Shown here piece after piece: positions 1 through 8,074 of a stretch of 64,000 nt of DNA. Made by a program: the position numbers and the translations under genes. Every line of letters begins with the position of its first letter. Within the stretch, counting starts at the first letter, position 1. This stretch comes from UBA6016 sp964568395 (GTDB taxonomy: Bacteria; Campylobacterota; Campylobacteria; Campylobacterales; UBA6016): positions 1 to 64,000 of the forward strand of contig CAZMPN010000009.1 in the NCBI GenBank assembly GCA_964568395.1, given 5' to 3'. Below the pieces are notes generated by a model. It did not search any database. It was not told the origin of the DNA and saw nothing but the letters and a program-made list of their open reading frames with translations.

Positions 1-74
1 TGGCTGGGGTACAAGGATTCGAACCTCGGTTAGATGGACCAAAACCACCTGTCCTACCACTAGACGATACCCCA
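1..74 (-). tRNA. tRNA-Gln (TTG anticodon)
   Basis: Read on the minus strand this is a full cloverleaf. The acceptor stem TGGGGTA pairs with TACCCCA, and the 3' CCA is encoded at the window edge. The T-arm carries GGTTCGAATCC. The anticodon stem GGTGG/CCATC closes a seven-base loop TTTTGGT whose central triplet TTG reads CAA (Gln). The gene is complete. Confidence 0.95.
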
Positions 75-93
75 ATCAACTTTTGAGGCCGTA

Positions 94-122
94 ATTGTAG
101 CAGAACTTAATCGGTTTGTCAA
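94..122 (-). promoter_or_regulatory. Sigma-70 promoter of tRNA-Gln
   Basis: On the minus strand a consensus -35 TTGACA (117-122) is followed by a 17-bp spacer and a -10 TACAAT (94-99). The predicted start lies about 13 bases upstream of the mature tRNA. A full -35 box is unusual for Campylobacterota housekeeping promoters, which often rely on the -10 alone, and fits a strong stable-RNA gene. The same spacer is upstream of ribBA on the other strand. Confidence 0.8.
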
Positions 123-169
123 CAAAAAAACGATAAATTCCGTATAAATAAATGAAGTACGGAGAAGAG

Positions 170-1192
170 ATGCCTATTAATAGAGTTTTGGCGGCAATCG
201 AAGAGATCAAAAAAGGTAACATGATAATCATGATGGACGACGAGGATAGGGAGAACGAGGGTGACCTCGTATACGCTTCCGCGTTTTCCACGCCCGAGAA
301 AGTAAACTTCATGGCCTCCGAAGCAAAAGGGCTAATATGCGTAGCTATCACGAGAGAGGACGCCGAGAGGATGGACCTAAAGCCGATGGTGGCGAAGAAT
401 AGCTCCTCGCATGAGACTGCTTTCACCGTATCCGTAGATGCGAAGGGGTGCGCTACCGGCATATCTGCTTACGAGAGGGACGATACGATAAGGCTGCTCG
501 CAGATCCGAATACGAAGCCGGATGATTTCGTACGTCCTGGGCATATATTTCCGCTTATCGCAAAAGACGGCGGGGTGCTGGTGCGCACGGGGCATACGGA
601 AGGCTCGGTGGATATATGCAAGCTTGCGGGGGTCTACCCGTCAGGCGTAATATGCGAGATAATGAAAGAAGACGGCACTATGGCCAGACGCGACGACCTG
701 GAGAAGTTCGCCCTGAAGCACGGCCTAAAGATAGTATTCGTATCCGACCTTATCGAGTATAGGCTAAAAAGGGAGAAGTTGGTAAAAGAGATCTCCTCCG
801 AGAGCTCTAGCTTTATGGGTAGAGATGCGGTGCAAAAGAGATTTGAAGACCATACCGGCAAAGTGCATACGGCTTTCGTATTCGGGACGCCTGGCGAGAC
901 AGCAAACGTCAGGTTCAATAACATATCTACGGATATCGAGCTGCTATCGAACGAAAGCAGATTTACTTCGCTTACCAGAAGCGTGGACCTGTTGGCGAAA
1001 GAGGGCGGGGTGATAGTATTCGTGGATGCGAGCCACCCTGAGAGCTCGGAGGTAAAAGAGTTTGGCGTGGGCGCTCAGATATTGGGGCTTCTCGGCATCA
1101 AAAAAATAAACCTGCTGACGCACTCAAAAAACAAAGAGTTCGTCGGGATATCAGGCTTCGGCCTTAGCATAGAAAACAAAATAGAGGTCTAA
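170..1192 (+). CDS. ribB: RibBA-type 3,4-dihydroxy-2-butanone-4-phosphate synthase with degenerate GTP cyclohydrolase II domain
   Basis: Riboflavin biosynthesis, cytosolic. The N-terminal ~200 residues are a full DHBP synthase: DDEDRENEGD supplies the acidic metal/substrate loop, followed by RPGHIFPL and RTGHTEGSVD. The last ~130 residues resemble GTP cyclohydrolase II (GVGAQILGLLGIKKINLLT) but contain no cysteine at all. The three zinc ligands, the RCDCG-type motif and the QEGRGIGL-type motif are therefore missing, and only the RibB activity is expected. The ATG at 170 is chosen over one at 152 because GGAG (161-164) is correctly spaced only for 170. The 3' end overlaps the convergent neighbour by 4 bases. 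Confidence 0.9.
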   Translation: MPINRVLAAIEEIKKGNMIIMMDDEDRENEGDLVYASAFSTPEKVNFMASEAKGLICVAITREDAERMDLKPMVAKNSSSHETAFTVSVDAKGCATGISAYERDDTIRLLADPNTKPDDFVRPGHIFPLIAKDGGVLVRTGHTEGSVDICKLAGVYPSGVICEIMKEDGTMARRDDLEKFALKHGLKIVFVSDLIEYRLKREKLVKEISSESSSFMGRDAVQKRFEDHTGKVHTAFVFGTPGETANVRFNNISTDIELLSNESRFTSLTRSVDLLAKEGGVIVFVDASHPESSEVKEFGVGAQILGLLGIKKINLLTHSKNKEFVGISGFGLSIENKIEV

Positions 1193-2064
1193 CAAAACCC
1201 CTTGTGTTTATAACGCTCCAGCTGGGTTTCATTTCCCAGTAGCCCTCCTGAGTGGACGAATATGACGTCCCTCTCTTTGAAATAATCGATATTTTCCGCC
1301 AGAGCAAGCCAGCATTTGGCGTCGTATATGAGGTCAAACTCTACCCCTGCTTCCAGAAGCTCTTTGTATACGACAAGCAGTTTCGGATGCGGCGAGGCGA
1401 ACGATATTTTGTCGGCGGTCTCCAGTATCGTAGGTTTTTTTGTCACCCCAAGCCTCTCAAACTCTCGCGTCAAAAACTCCGCGTTTGATACCGCCGGAAC
1501 AGTCAGGCATTCGAAGTCGAGATAATCCGACATATATCCGGCCGTCGTACCGGTGCCGCTGCTGGTAACGGCCAGCGGATTTTTTAGGTTTCGCTCTTTC
1601 GCAAATCCGTTTAGCTCTTCGGCTAAAAGTCTTAGCCCATCTCTGGCGTATTCGTCCGCTCCGCCTTGCCTGATAATAAGCGTATTCTCTTTGTTTTGGT
1701 CGAGAAGTTCGGCTGCCTTCTTTTCATAGTCGGAGTATTCCAGTTCGATAAGCTTCATGCCGTTTTCGAGCGCGGCCTTGAGGTTTCCGCTAGGGCTGTT
1801 TTTGAGCGTGCCAGGCAGCTTCTTGGCGTAGTACAAAAACTCCGCGTTTCTTGCTTTCGCAAGCGCCGATATGGAGTACATCGCGTTGCTTTGGGCTCCG
1901 CCGTAGCTGACGACGGTATCCGCGCCAAAGCCGTGAACCGCGAACGTATATAGCTTTCTTGCCTTATTGCCGTTTAGCGTCGGCTCCAGAAGGTCGTCCC
2001 GCTTGACAAAAAAGCGCTTGCCTCGGAAGCTTATCTGGGTAACCGGAGAGTTTTCAAGCCTCAC
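1189..2064 (-). CDS. PLP-dependent D-cysteine desulfhydrase / ACC deaminase family protein
   Basis: A 291-residue fold-type II PLP enzyme. The N-terminus has the family motif KRDDLLEPTLNGNKARKL, with the PLP lysine in NGNKARK, then SYGGAQSNAMYSISALA as the substrate/cofactor loop and SSGTGTTAGY as the phosphate-binding glycine loop. Known members release ammonia from D-cysteine or 1-aminocyclopropane-1-carboxylate; the sequence does not decide the substrate. It is shorter than the typical ~330 residues. The GTG start overlaps the end of the upstream phosphatase gene by 11 bases, so the two are probably co-translated. Confidence 0.8.
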   Translation of the reverse strand: MRLENSPVTQISFRGKRFFVKRDDLLEPTLNGNKARKLYTFAVHGFGADTVVSYGGAQSNAMYSISALAKARNAEFLYYAKKLPGTLKNSPSGNLKAALENGMKLIELEYSDYEKKAAELLDQNKENTLIIRQGGADEYARDGLRLLAEELNGFAKERNLKNPLAVTSSGTGTTAGYMSDYLDFECLTVPAVSNAEFLTREFERLGVTKKPTILETADKISFASPHPKLLVVYKELLEAGVEFDLIYDAKCWLALAENIDYFKERDVIFVHSGGLLGNETQLERYKHKGFC

Positions 2065-2818
2065 CGATTAGCCTGATGAATTTGTCGTGAATATTCGCTC
2101 CGGAGGCGACCACGCCCCTATCCGTCAGGCAAAATTCGCCTCCCAGTTCGTTTGATACTCGCCCTCCGGCTTCGGTGACGATAAGCACGCCCGCCGCCGT
2201 ATCCCACGGTTTCAGGTTTATCTCATAAAAGGCGTCGAATACCCCCTTCGCCGTATAGCAGAGGTCCACAGACGCGGCGCCTAGTCTTCTCATGTCTCTA
2301 GTGTAAGGCAGTACCGCCTCCATCTTTTTTAGCACCCATCTGAAATCCTCCCCGGCTTCAGCCTTTGTATATGGAAAGCCGGTGGCTATGAGCGATTTTT
2401 GCAGCTCAGACTCTTTGGATGCGCATATAGGCTGGTCGTTTAGGTATGCTCCTTTGCCGGATTCGGCCCAGAAGAACTCTTCTAGTACCGGATTGTAGAC
2501 TGCGGCGTATTTTGGCGCTCCATTTTCCCAGACGCCGACGGATATGGCGCAAAACGGTATCTGGTGTACGAAGTTCGTCGTGCCGTCTATCGGGTCTATG
2601 AATATGGCGTTTTGCGGAAGCTCGCCGCCGCCCCAGCTCTCTTCCCCGACTATCTCGTAGCCTAGGCCTCCAAGAGAGGCTATCAGCTCTTTTTCTATCG
2701 CCACGTCATACTCAGTCAGAAGGTCCACGCTGCCTTTGTAGCTTATGTTCTTTGTTTTTCTAAACCCGTCCCTAAACGTGTTTCCGGCTTTCAAAACCGC
2801 ATCTCTTAGTGTCTGCAT
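2054..2818 (-). CDS. Inositol monophosphatase family phosphatase
   Basis: 254 residues with all the metal-binding motifs of the lithium-sensitive phosphatases: GEES near residue 80, DPIDGTTNFVH around 95-105 and WDTAAG near 205. Family members hydrolyse inositol-1-phosphate (SuhB), histidinol phosphate (HisN) or 3'-phosphoadenosine phosphate (CysQ). None is clearly indicated here; histidinol-phosphatase or a SuhB-like role are both open. AGGA lies before the ATG. It is the first gene of a two-gene leftward unit with the PLP enzyme, and diverges from the NIT chemoreceptor across a 137-bp spacer. Confidence 0.8.
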   Translation of the reverse strand: MQTLRDAVLKAGNTFRDGFRKTKNISYKGSVDLLTEYDVAIEKELIASLGGLGYEIVGEESWGGGELPQNAIFIDPIDGTTNFVHQIPFCAISVGVWENGAPKYAAVYNPVLEEFFWAESGKGAYLNDQPICASKESELQKSLIATGFPYTKAEAGEDFRWVLKKMEAVLPYTRDMRRLGAASVDLCYTAKGVFDAFYEINLKPWDTAAGVLIVTEAGGRVSNELGGEFCLTDRGVVASGANIHDKFIRLIGEA

Positions 2819-2879
2819 CCATAAAATCCTTTGCGTAATTTTATTTCAAAACAAATAATAAAGGAATTGGGGGCGAAAC

Positions 2880-2893
2880 TTGACCGATATCAA
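2880..2893 (+). promoter_or_regulatory. FNR/CRP-family operator upstream of the NIT chemoreceptor
   Basis: TTGAC-CGAT-ATCAA is a one-mismatch fit to the FNR-type consensus TTGAT-N4-ATCAA. Its half-sites and orientation relative to the gene match a second site at 56082-56095. A TATAAT at 2932-2937 lies about 48 bp from the site centre, roughly a class I arrangement. The site could also act on the divergent phosphatase gene. The controlling protein is inferred, not seen. Confidence 0.5.
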
Positions 2894-2955
2894 GAAAGTA
2901 GCGGCCGTTTTGTTGTATCCTCGATAATTCTTATAATTCTCATCAAAGGCTGCTT

Positions 2956-4935
2956 ATGGCTTTGTCAATACGGATAAAACTGTTCATGGTTGGCGTAATA
3001 GTAACGTGCATAGGTATGACGATAAGCGCATTTTTGCTGTTTAGGGCTGTAAGTACGAACAGCGATTTTGAAAGATTAAGCGCGCTGACCCAGCTTGCAA
3101 CCAAAATAAGCCCCGCCGTCCACGAGCTTCAAAAAGAGAGAGGTATGAGCTTTACCTATCTTAGAAGCAAAGGCGAGGTGTTCGCCGATAAGCTCGGCGG
3201 GCAAAGAGGCGCGTCGGACGCCCAGCTGAAAGCCATGAACGATTTTTTTGAGGCAAACGCAAAGGAGTTTGAAACACAAGAGGCGCTCAAAAAGAGGATA
3301 GCGGGTATAAACGGAAAACTAAAAGAGCTATCCATTATGAGACAAAAAATAAGCTCCTTGGCCGTAGACGCAAAAGATGCGGCCGGATACTATACCGAGA
3401 CGATAAATTTGCTGCTTGACGCCGTAAGCGATTTGGCCAGCTCCAGCGACAACGTGCAGATGAGCAGATCGCTAAACGCCTATCTGATGTTTTTGAGATA
3501 CAAAGAGTTCGGAGGACTTGAGAGGGCTACGCTCTCCGCCACATTTGCCGAAAACGCTTTCGGAGAGGGGATAAGGGATAGGTTTATATCCATAGCCGCG
3601 CTTCAAAAAATGACGCTTGATCTGTTCTTGAAAAATGCGCCGGACTCCTTTGTTTCCGTCTATAGGGAGAGGGAAAAGAAGGAGGCTTTCGAGAGAGTCT
3701 CGTCCATGTGCCAAGTAGCGCTATCTAAAAACTCAGATTTCGGGATAGACCCGAAAGATTGGTTTGCCATATCCACCCAGAGGATAGATATCCTCAAGGA
3801 GTGTGAAGACGTCTACTCAAAGGAGATTTTGGAGTTTTCCAAAAAGATTAGAGGCGATGCGGTATTTGCGGCGACGTCCTTGACCCTGCTTAGCCTTGCG
3901 CTCTCTCTTGCTCTTGCGTTTTTCCTTAGATTCGTATCGGTAGACATCATAAAAGAAGCGGAGGATATAAAAAAGCAGGTTGCGGACATAGCGGCAAACC
4001 ACGACCTTGGAGCCCCTATAACATACAAAGGCGATAACGAGATTACGCACATAGTCGACAACGTAAACATATTGCTAAAATCCTTCAGATCGCTAATAAT
4101 AAGCGCGCAAAAAGGCGCGGACGAGAATGCCTCAATCGTACATAAGCTAAATTCGGCAAGCCAGCTTATAGGCAAAAGAAGCGAGGAGCAATCAAGAGAG
4201 ATCGAAAAAAGCGCCGAAAACGGGCAAATACTAAGAAGAAGCGTCGATGATTCGAGAGAGCAGATAATGCACTCAAAAGACCAGATAAGCGCAGCCAACA
4301 AGAAGCTGACCGAATCCAAAGAGGTTATCTTGGAGATGATAGAAAAAATACAGGTCGCCGTAGCAGATGAAAACGAGCTTGCGGCGAGGCTCGTAGTCGT
4401 ATCCAGGGAAGCGGATGAGGTAAAAAGCGTGCTATCGGTCATAAGCGATATAGCCGAACAGACAAATCTTCTGGCGCTAAACGCGGCTATCGAGGCCGCT
4501 AGGGCCGGAGAGCACGGGAGAGGCTTTGCCGTCGTGGCTGACGAAGTGCGCAAGCTTGCCGAGAGGACGCAAAAAAGCCTTGTCGAGAGCAACTCCACGA
4601 TAAACGTCATCACACAATCTATCGGAGAGCTGTCGGACGCCATGACGAAAAATAGCGAGAAGATCAACTTTCTGGCCGAGAAATCCGCCGATACGCAGTC
4701 GGCCATTATAGAGGTATCGGAGTATATGTCGCAAGCCTCTATGATTTCGGATAAGAGTGCGGCGAAGGTGACGCAGATGGCGGACGGGCTTTTGCAGATG
4801 ATAGAGCAGATCAACAAAGTAAACGAACTATCCGCATCCAATACGAAAAGCGTAGAGGAGATAGCTCAGGCCGTCGAGCATCTGGACGCGCTGTCGGAAG
4901 AGCTCAAGGCCTCCATAGCGCAGTTTAGGACTTAG
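2956..4935 (+). CDS. Methyl-accepting chemotaxis protein with NIT-type (nitrate/nitrite-sensing) domain
   Basis: A 659-residue inner-membrane chemoreceptor. TM1 is at about residues 8-30 and TM2 at about 293-318. The periplasmic part between them has the NIT-domain opening KERGMSFTYLRSKG and is predicted mostly helical. A HAMP-like segment leads into a cytoplasmic coiled coil with the conserved hairpin tip DIAEQTNLLALNAAIEAARA and GRGFAVVADEVRKLAE. NIT domains are described for nitrate and nitrite sensing; the actual ligand here is inferred. AAAGG lies 8 bases before the ATG. An FNR-like operator upstream fits control by N-oxides or low oxygen. It stands alone, without adjacent che genes. Confidence 0.85.
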   Translation: MALSIRIKLFMVGVIVTCIGMTISAFLLFRAVSTNSDFERLSALTQLATKISPAVHELQKERGMSFTYLRSKGEVFADKLGGQRGASDAQLKAMNDFFEANAKEFETQEALKKRIAGINGKLKELSIMRQKISSLAVDAKDAAGYYTETINLLLDAVSDLASSSDNVQMSRSLNAYLMFLRYKEFGGLERATLSATFAENAFGEGIRDRFISIAALQKMTLDLFLKNAPDSFVSVYREREKKEAFERVSSMCQVALSKNSDFGIDPKDWFAISTQRIDILKECEDVYSKEILEFSKKIRGDAVFAATSLTLLSLALSLALAFFLRFVSVDIIKEAEDIKKQVADIAANHDLGAPITYKGDNEITHIVDNVNILLKSFRSLIISAQKGADENASIVHKLNSASQLIGKRSEEQSREIEKSAENGQILRRSVDDSREQIMHSKDQISAANKKLTESKEVILEMIEKIQVAVADENELAARLVVVSREADEVKSVLSVISDIAEQTNLLALNAAIEAARAGEHGRGFAVVADEVRKLAERTQKSLVESNSTINVITQSIGELSDAMTKNSEKINFLAEKSADTQSAIIEVSEYMSQASMISDKSAAKVTQMADGLLQMIEQINKVNELSASNTKSVEEIAQAVEHLDALSEELKASIAQFRT

Positions 4936-4955
4936 CGGTGAAAGAGGCGAGAGGC

Positions 4956-6176
4956 TTATTGATACCTTAGCGCCTCTATCGGTTCTAGCTTCGCCGCTTT
5001 TCTGGCCGGGTAGAATCCAAAGAATATCCCGACTCCGGCGGCCACCAAAAACGCTACAGCGATCGAACCCTGCGTAATCTCCACGGCCGTTTGGAATAAC
5101 TCCTTTACTATATAGGCTCCGCCGACGCCTATTATAACCCCTATGATGCAGCCTATCAGCGAAATCATGACCGCTTCAAGCAAAAACTGCATCAATATAT
5201 CCCTCTCTCTGGCCCCTATCGCTATTCTGATACCTATCTCCCTTGTCCTCTCGGTGACGGATACGAGCATAATATTCATGATGCCTATGCCGCCGACAAG
5301 CAGCGATATGGAGGCTATGGCTCCAAGCAGTATCGACATTACTTCGGTCGCCTGCGCGCTTGCGGCAAGTATGGCCGAGAAATTTCGCACGTTAAAGTCG
5401 TCGTCCGCGCCGTCCCTGATCCTGTGACGTTCCCTTAGTAGCTCAACGAGGGAGTTCTCGACTTTTGGCATAATATCCTCGCTCTGGGCTTTGACCATTA
5501 TCATCCTGACGCTGTCTTTGAACTGCGAGCCAAAAAGCTTTCTTTGTCCGGTCGTGAGAGGAACTATCGCCGTATCGTCCTGATCGTCCCCCATCATGCT
5601 TTGCCCCTTTTTGGAGAGCACGCCTATGACTACGTAAGGGCTTTGCTTAATCCTGATGGTTTTCCCTACCGGGTCTTCGTCGCCAAATAGGTTTACAGCC
5701 ACCGTTTGGCCCAGCACGACCACTCTTGCGGCATTTCGCACGTCCGAATCGGAGAAGATATAGCCTTTGTCTACGCCCCACTCCCTGACGTCGAAAAAGC
5801 CAGGAGTGCTGGCTGCCATTCTTGCGCTCCAGTTGTTCGAGCCGTATACCATCTGCGCGCTTCCCATAACGGTAGGAGCCACGGCGACTATACCGGGAAG
5901 CTCTTCTATCGCCGCCGCGTCTTTTACGGTAAGGGTGGGTGCCGCGCCAAACCCGGCTCTCGCTCCGCTTGACGTGGTAGAGCCAGACATTACGATAAAG
6001 AGATTGCTTCCCATCGCCGCTATCTGTTCGTTGATTGACCTCTTGCTTCCTTCGCCGATCGCGGACATCAGGATGACGGCCGCTACCCCTATCATCATTC
6101 CGAGCATCGTCAGAAACGAACGGAGCCTGTTTGCCCAAAGCGCCGTTTTTGCTTCGTTTAGCATAGGGAGTATCAT
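4956..6176 (-). CDS. macB: MacB-type ABC transporter permease
   Basis: 406 residues with the MacB/LolC plan: one N-terminal membrane segment (MLGMMIGVAAVILMSA), a ~220-residue periplasmic MacB_PCD domain, then three C-terminal segments including LVGGIGIMNIMLVSVTERTR and REIGIRIAIGAR. In E. coli the ATPase and permease are one MacB polypeptide; here they are separate genes overlapping by 4 bases. It is the last gene of the TolC-MacA-ATPase-permease operon. The likely role is export of a peptide, macrolide or siderophore-like molecule; the substrate is unknown. Confidence 0.85.
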   Translation of the reverse strand: MILPMLNEAKTALWANRLRSFLTMLGMMIGVAAVILMSAIGEGSKRSINEQIAAMGSNLFIVMSGSTTSSGARAGFGAAPTLTVKDAAAIEELPGIVAVAPTVMGSAQMVYGSNNWSARMAASTPGFFDVREWGVDKGYIFSDSDVRNAARVVVLGQTVAVNLFGDEDPVGKTIRIKQSPYVVIGVLSKKGQSMMGDDQDDTAIVPLTTGQRKLFGSQFKDSVRMIMVKAQSEDIMPKVENSLVELLRERHRIRDGADDDFNVRNFSAILAASAQATEVMSILLGAIASISLLVGGIGIMNIMLVSVTERTREIGIRIAIGARERDILMQFLLEAVMISLIGCIIGVIIGVGGAYIVKELFQTAVEITQGSIAVAFLVAAGVGIFFGFYPARKAAKLEPIEALRYQ

Positions 6177-6883
6177 GTCGTCTTGCCTTTGGATACGGTG
6201 TCGCTTTCGACCATGCCGTCCCTGAAGTGTATCTGCCTGCGCGCGAACTCGGCTATGTCGTGCTCGTGCGTTACCAAAACTATCGTGATACCGTTGTCCC
6301 GGTTTAATTTTGTAAATATATCCATGATTTCAAAGCTTGTCTTGGTGTCCAAATTTCCGGTCGGCTCGTCGGCCAAAATCAGCTTCGGGGAGTTCACCAG
6401 AGCCCTTGCTATTGCCACGCGCTGCTGCTGCCCACCTGATATTTGGCTAGGAAAGCTATGCGCGAATTTTTCAAGCCCTACCATCCTTAGAAGCTCCGTT
6501 GCCTTTTGTATTCTCTGCTCCTTTTCGATATTTGCATAAACGAGCGGAAGCGCTACGTTGTCCGCCAAATTTATCCTTGGCAGCAGATTGAAGCCTTGGA
6601 ATACGAAACCTATTACTTCGTTTCTGAGTTTTGAGAGCCCGTCTTTATCCATCGTAGATACGTCTATGCCGTTTAGGATGTATTTGCCCGATGTCGGTCT
6701 ATCCAGACAACCAAGAATGTTCATAAACGTGGTTTTGCCGCTGCCGGAGGGTCCCATCAGGGCTACGAACTCGCCTTGGGATACCGAAATATCTAGGTTT
6801 TTTAGCACCTCCAGCTCTCCGGCGGCGCTTTTGTAGTTTTTTACCAGGCCTCTAACCTCTATTACCGGACGCTCTTCTTTCAT
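6173..6883 (-). CDS. ABC transporter ATP-binding protein of the MacB/LolD family
   Basis: A 236-residue cytoplasmic ATPase. Walker A is GPSGSGKTT, the Q-loop FVFQGFNLLPR, the signature ISGGQQQRVAIARAL, Walker B LILADEPTG, and the switch is a His in VTHEHD. It drives the adjoining MacB-type permease. The ATG at 6883 is preferred to a TTG one codon earlier because it forms a TGATG junction with the macA stop, a normal coupled start. The sequence also matches LolD, but the operon context points to MacB-type efflux. Confidence 0.87.
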   Translation of the reverse strand: MKEERPVIEVRGLVKNYKSAAGELEVLKNLDISVSQGEFVALMGPSGSGKTTFMNILGCLDRPTSGKYILNGIDVSTMDKDGLSKLRNEVIGFVFQGFNLLPRINLADNVALPLVYANIEKEQRIQKATELLRMVGLEKFAHSFPSQISGGQQQRVAIARALVNSPKLILADEPTGNLDTKTSFEIMDIFTKLNRDNGITIVLVTHEHDIAEFARRQIHFRDGMVESDTVSKGKTT

Positions 6884-8073
6884 CAAAACATTCTCGTAGG
6901 CTGGTTTTGTTTTTTGCCGTTTTTGGAGTTTTCGTCCACTATTACTTCATCCCCGGCTTTTAGGCTCCCTTCCAGCACTTCGGTCTGTCTGCCGTCGGTT
7001 ATTCCTATTTTTATTTTTACAGGTTTTGGTGCGCCGTTTTCCAGTATGTATACGGTGGCGCTCCTGCCTTCCGCCGTCTGCTGTTTTTTGTTTTGTTTTT
7101 GTTCCGCGGCGGTTTTTTGTTCTTTCTTCTCAACCGTAGTAGGCTTGTATCTTAACGCGGCGTTCGGCGCCAAAAGCGCATTTTTCCTCTCTGCGGTTTT
7201 GATGTTTACATACGCCGTCATCCCTGGCATCAGTATCTCCTCAGGATTGTCTACCGATACGACTACGTTGTACGTTACTACGTTTGACTGGGTGGTCGCG
7301 TTTAGCCTTATTTGTTTTACTACGCCCTTAAACTGCCTGTTATTGTAAGCGTCTACGTTGAACGTCACCTCTTGCCCTATCTTTATCTTCCCTATGTCCG
7401 CTTCGGCGAAGCTCGAATCTATCTGCATGCGTCTTAGATCCTGGGCTATCTTGAAGAGCGTCGGCGTCTGGAAGCTGGCGGCCACGGTTTGGCCTAGATC
7501 TATCTGTCTATCTATGACCACTCCGGAAACCGGGGATTTTATGACGGAATATTCTTTGTTCGTGGAATCTTTCGTATGCGTCGCCATGGAGAGTGCAAGC
7601 TGGGCTTTGGCGCTTTTGCGGGCTTGTACGGCCTGGTCTAGCTCCTGCGCCGATACGTACTCTTTCGCATATAGCTCCTTCATTCTTTTTTCGTTAGCTT
7701 CTGCGAGTTCCAGCGCCGCTTTTGCCGATTCGACGCTGGCCCTGCTTTGCGCCACTTGCGCGTCAAACAGCGCCGGATCCAGAATGGCCAAAACCTGACC
7801 TTTTTCTACCTTGTCGTTGTAGTCGACAAGCAGTTTTTTTACGGTGCCCGAGACCTGTGTGCCGACGTTAACGAGAACTACCGGGTTTAGCGTTCCGTTT
7901 GCCGATACCGTCTGCGTTAGGTCGCCGTTTTCGAGTTTTTGCGTTTTGTACGTCTCTGCCCCTTTTGGGCCGCCGCTTGTTTTATAGTACCAACCCGCTG
8001 CTCCTATACCGACGACAAGCAGGGTTCCTATAAGAAGTTTTTTTCTGTTTTTGATGCTGTCCATTATTCCCAT
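6883..8073 (-). CDS. macA: MacA-type periplasmic adaptor protein
   Basis: 396 residues. An N-terminal membrane anchor (LIGTLLVVGIGAAGWYY) is followed by a biotinyl-lipoyl half-motif (VSGTVKKLLVDYNDKVEKGQ), a helical hairpin (~95-170), the second lipoyl half (IKSPVSGVVIDRQIDLG), then beta-barrel and membrane-proximal domains. A Lys/Gln-rich insertion (EKKEQKTAAEQKQNKKQQ, ~320-340) is unusual in the C-terminal domain. As a membrane-fusion protein it would bridge the permease to the TolC-like channel. It starts one base after the tolC stop. Confidence 0.87.
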   Translation of the reverse strand: MGIMDSIKNRKKLLIGTLLVVGIGAAGWYYKTSGGPKGAETYKTQKLENGDLTQTVSANGTLNPVVLVNVGTQVSGTVKKLLVDYNDKVEKGQVLAILDPALFDAQVAQSRASVESAKAALELAEANEKRMKELYAKEYVSAQELDQAVQARKSAKAQLALSMATHTKDSTNKEYSVIKSPVSGVVIDRQIDLGQTVAASFQTPTLFKIAQDLRRMQIDSSFAEADIGKIKIGQEVTFNVDAYNNRQFKGVVKQIRLNATTQSNVVTYNVVVSVDNPEEILMPGMTAYVNIKTAERKNALLAPNAALRYKPTTVEKKEQKTAAEQKQNKKQQTAEGRSATVYILENGAPKPVKIKIGITDGRQTEVLEGSLKAGDEVIVDENSKNGKKQNQPTRMF

Positions 8074-8074
8074 C

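Noticed and set aside
3813..4841. A 342-codon open frame on the minus strand opposite the NIT chemoreceptor
   Set aside because: It lies wholly antisense to a clear MCP gene, has Ser/Ala-rich, low-complexity composition typical of antisense frames in Lys/Glu/Ser-rich coding DNA, and has no ribosome site or family match.
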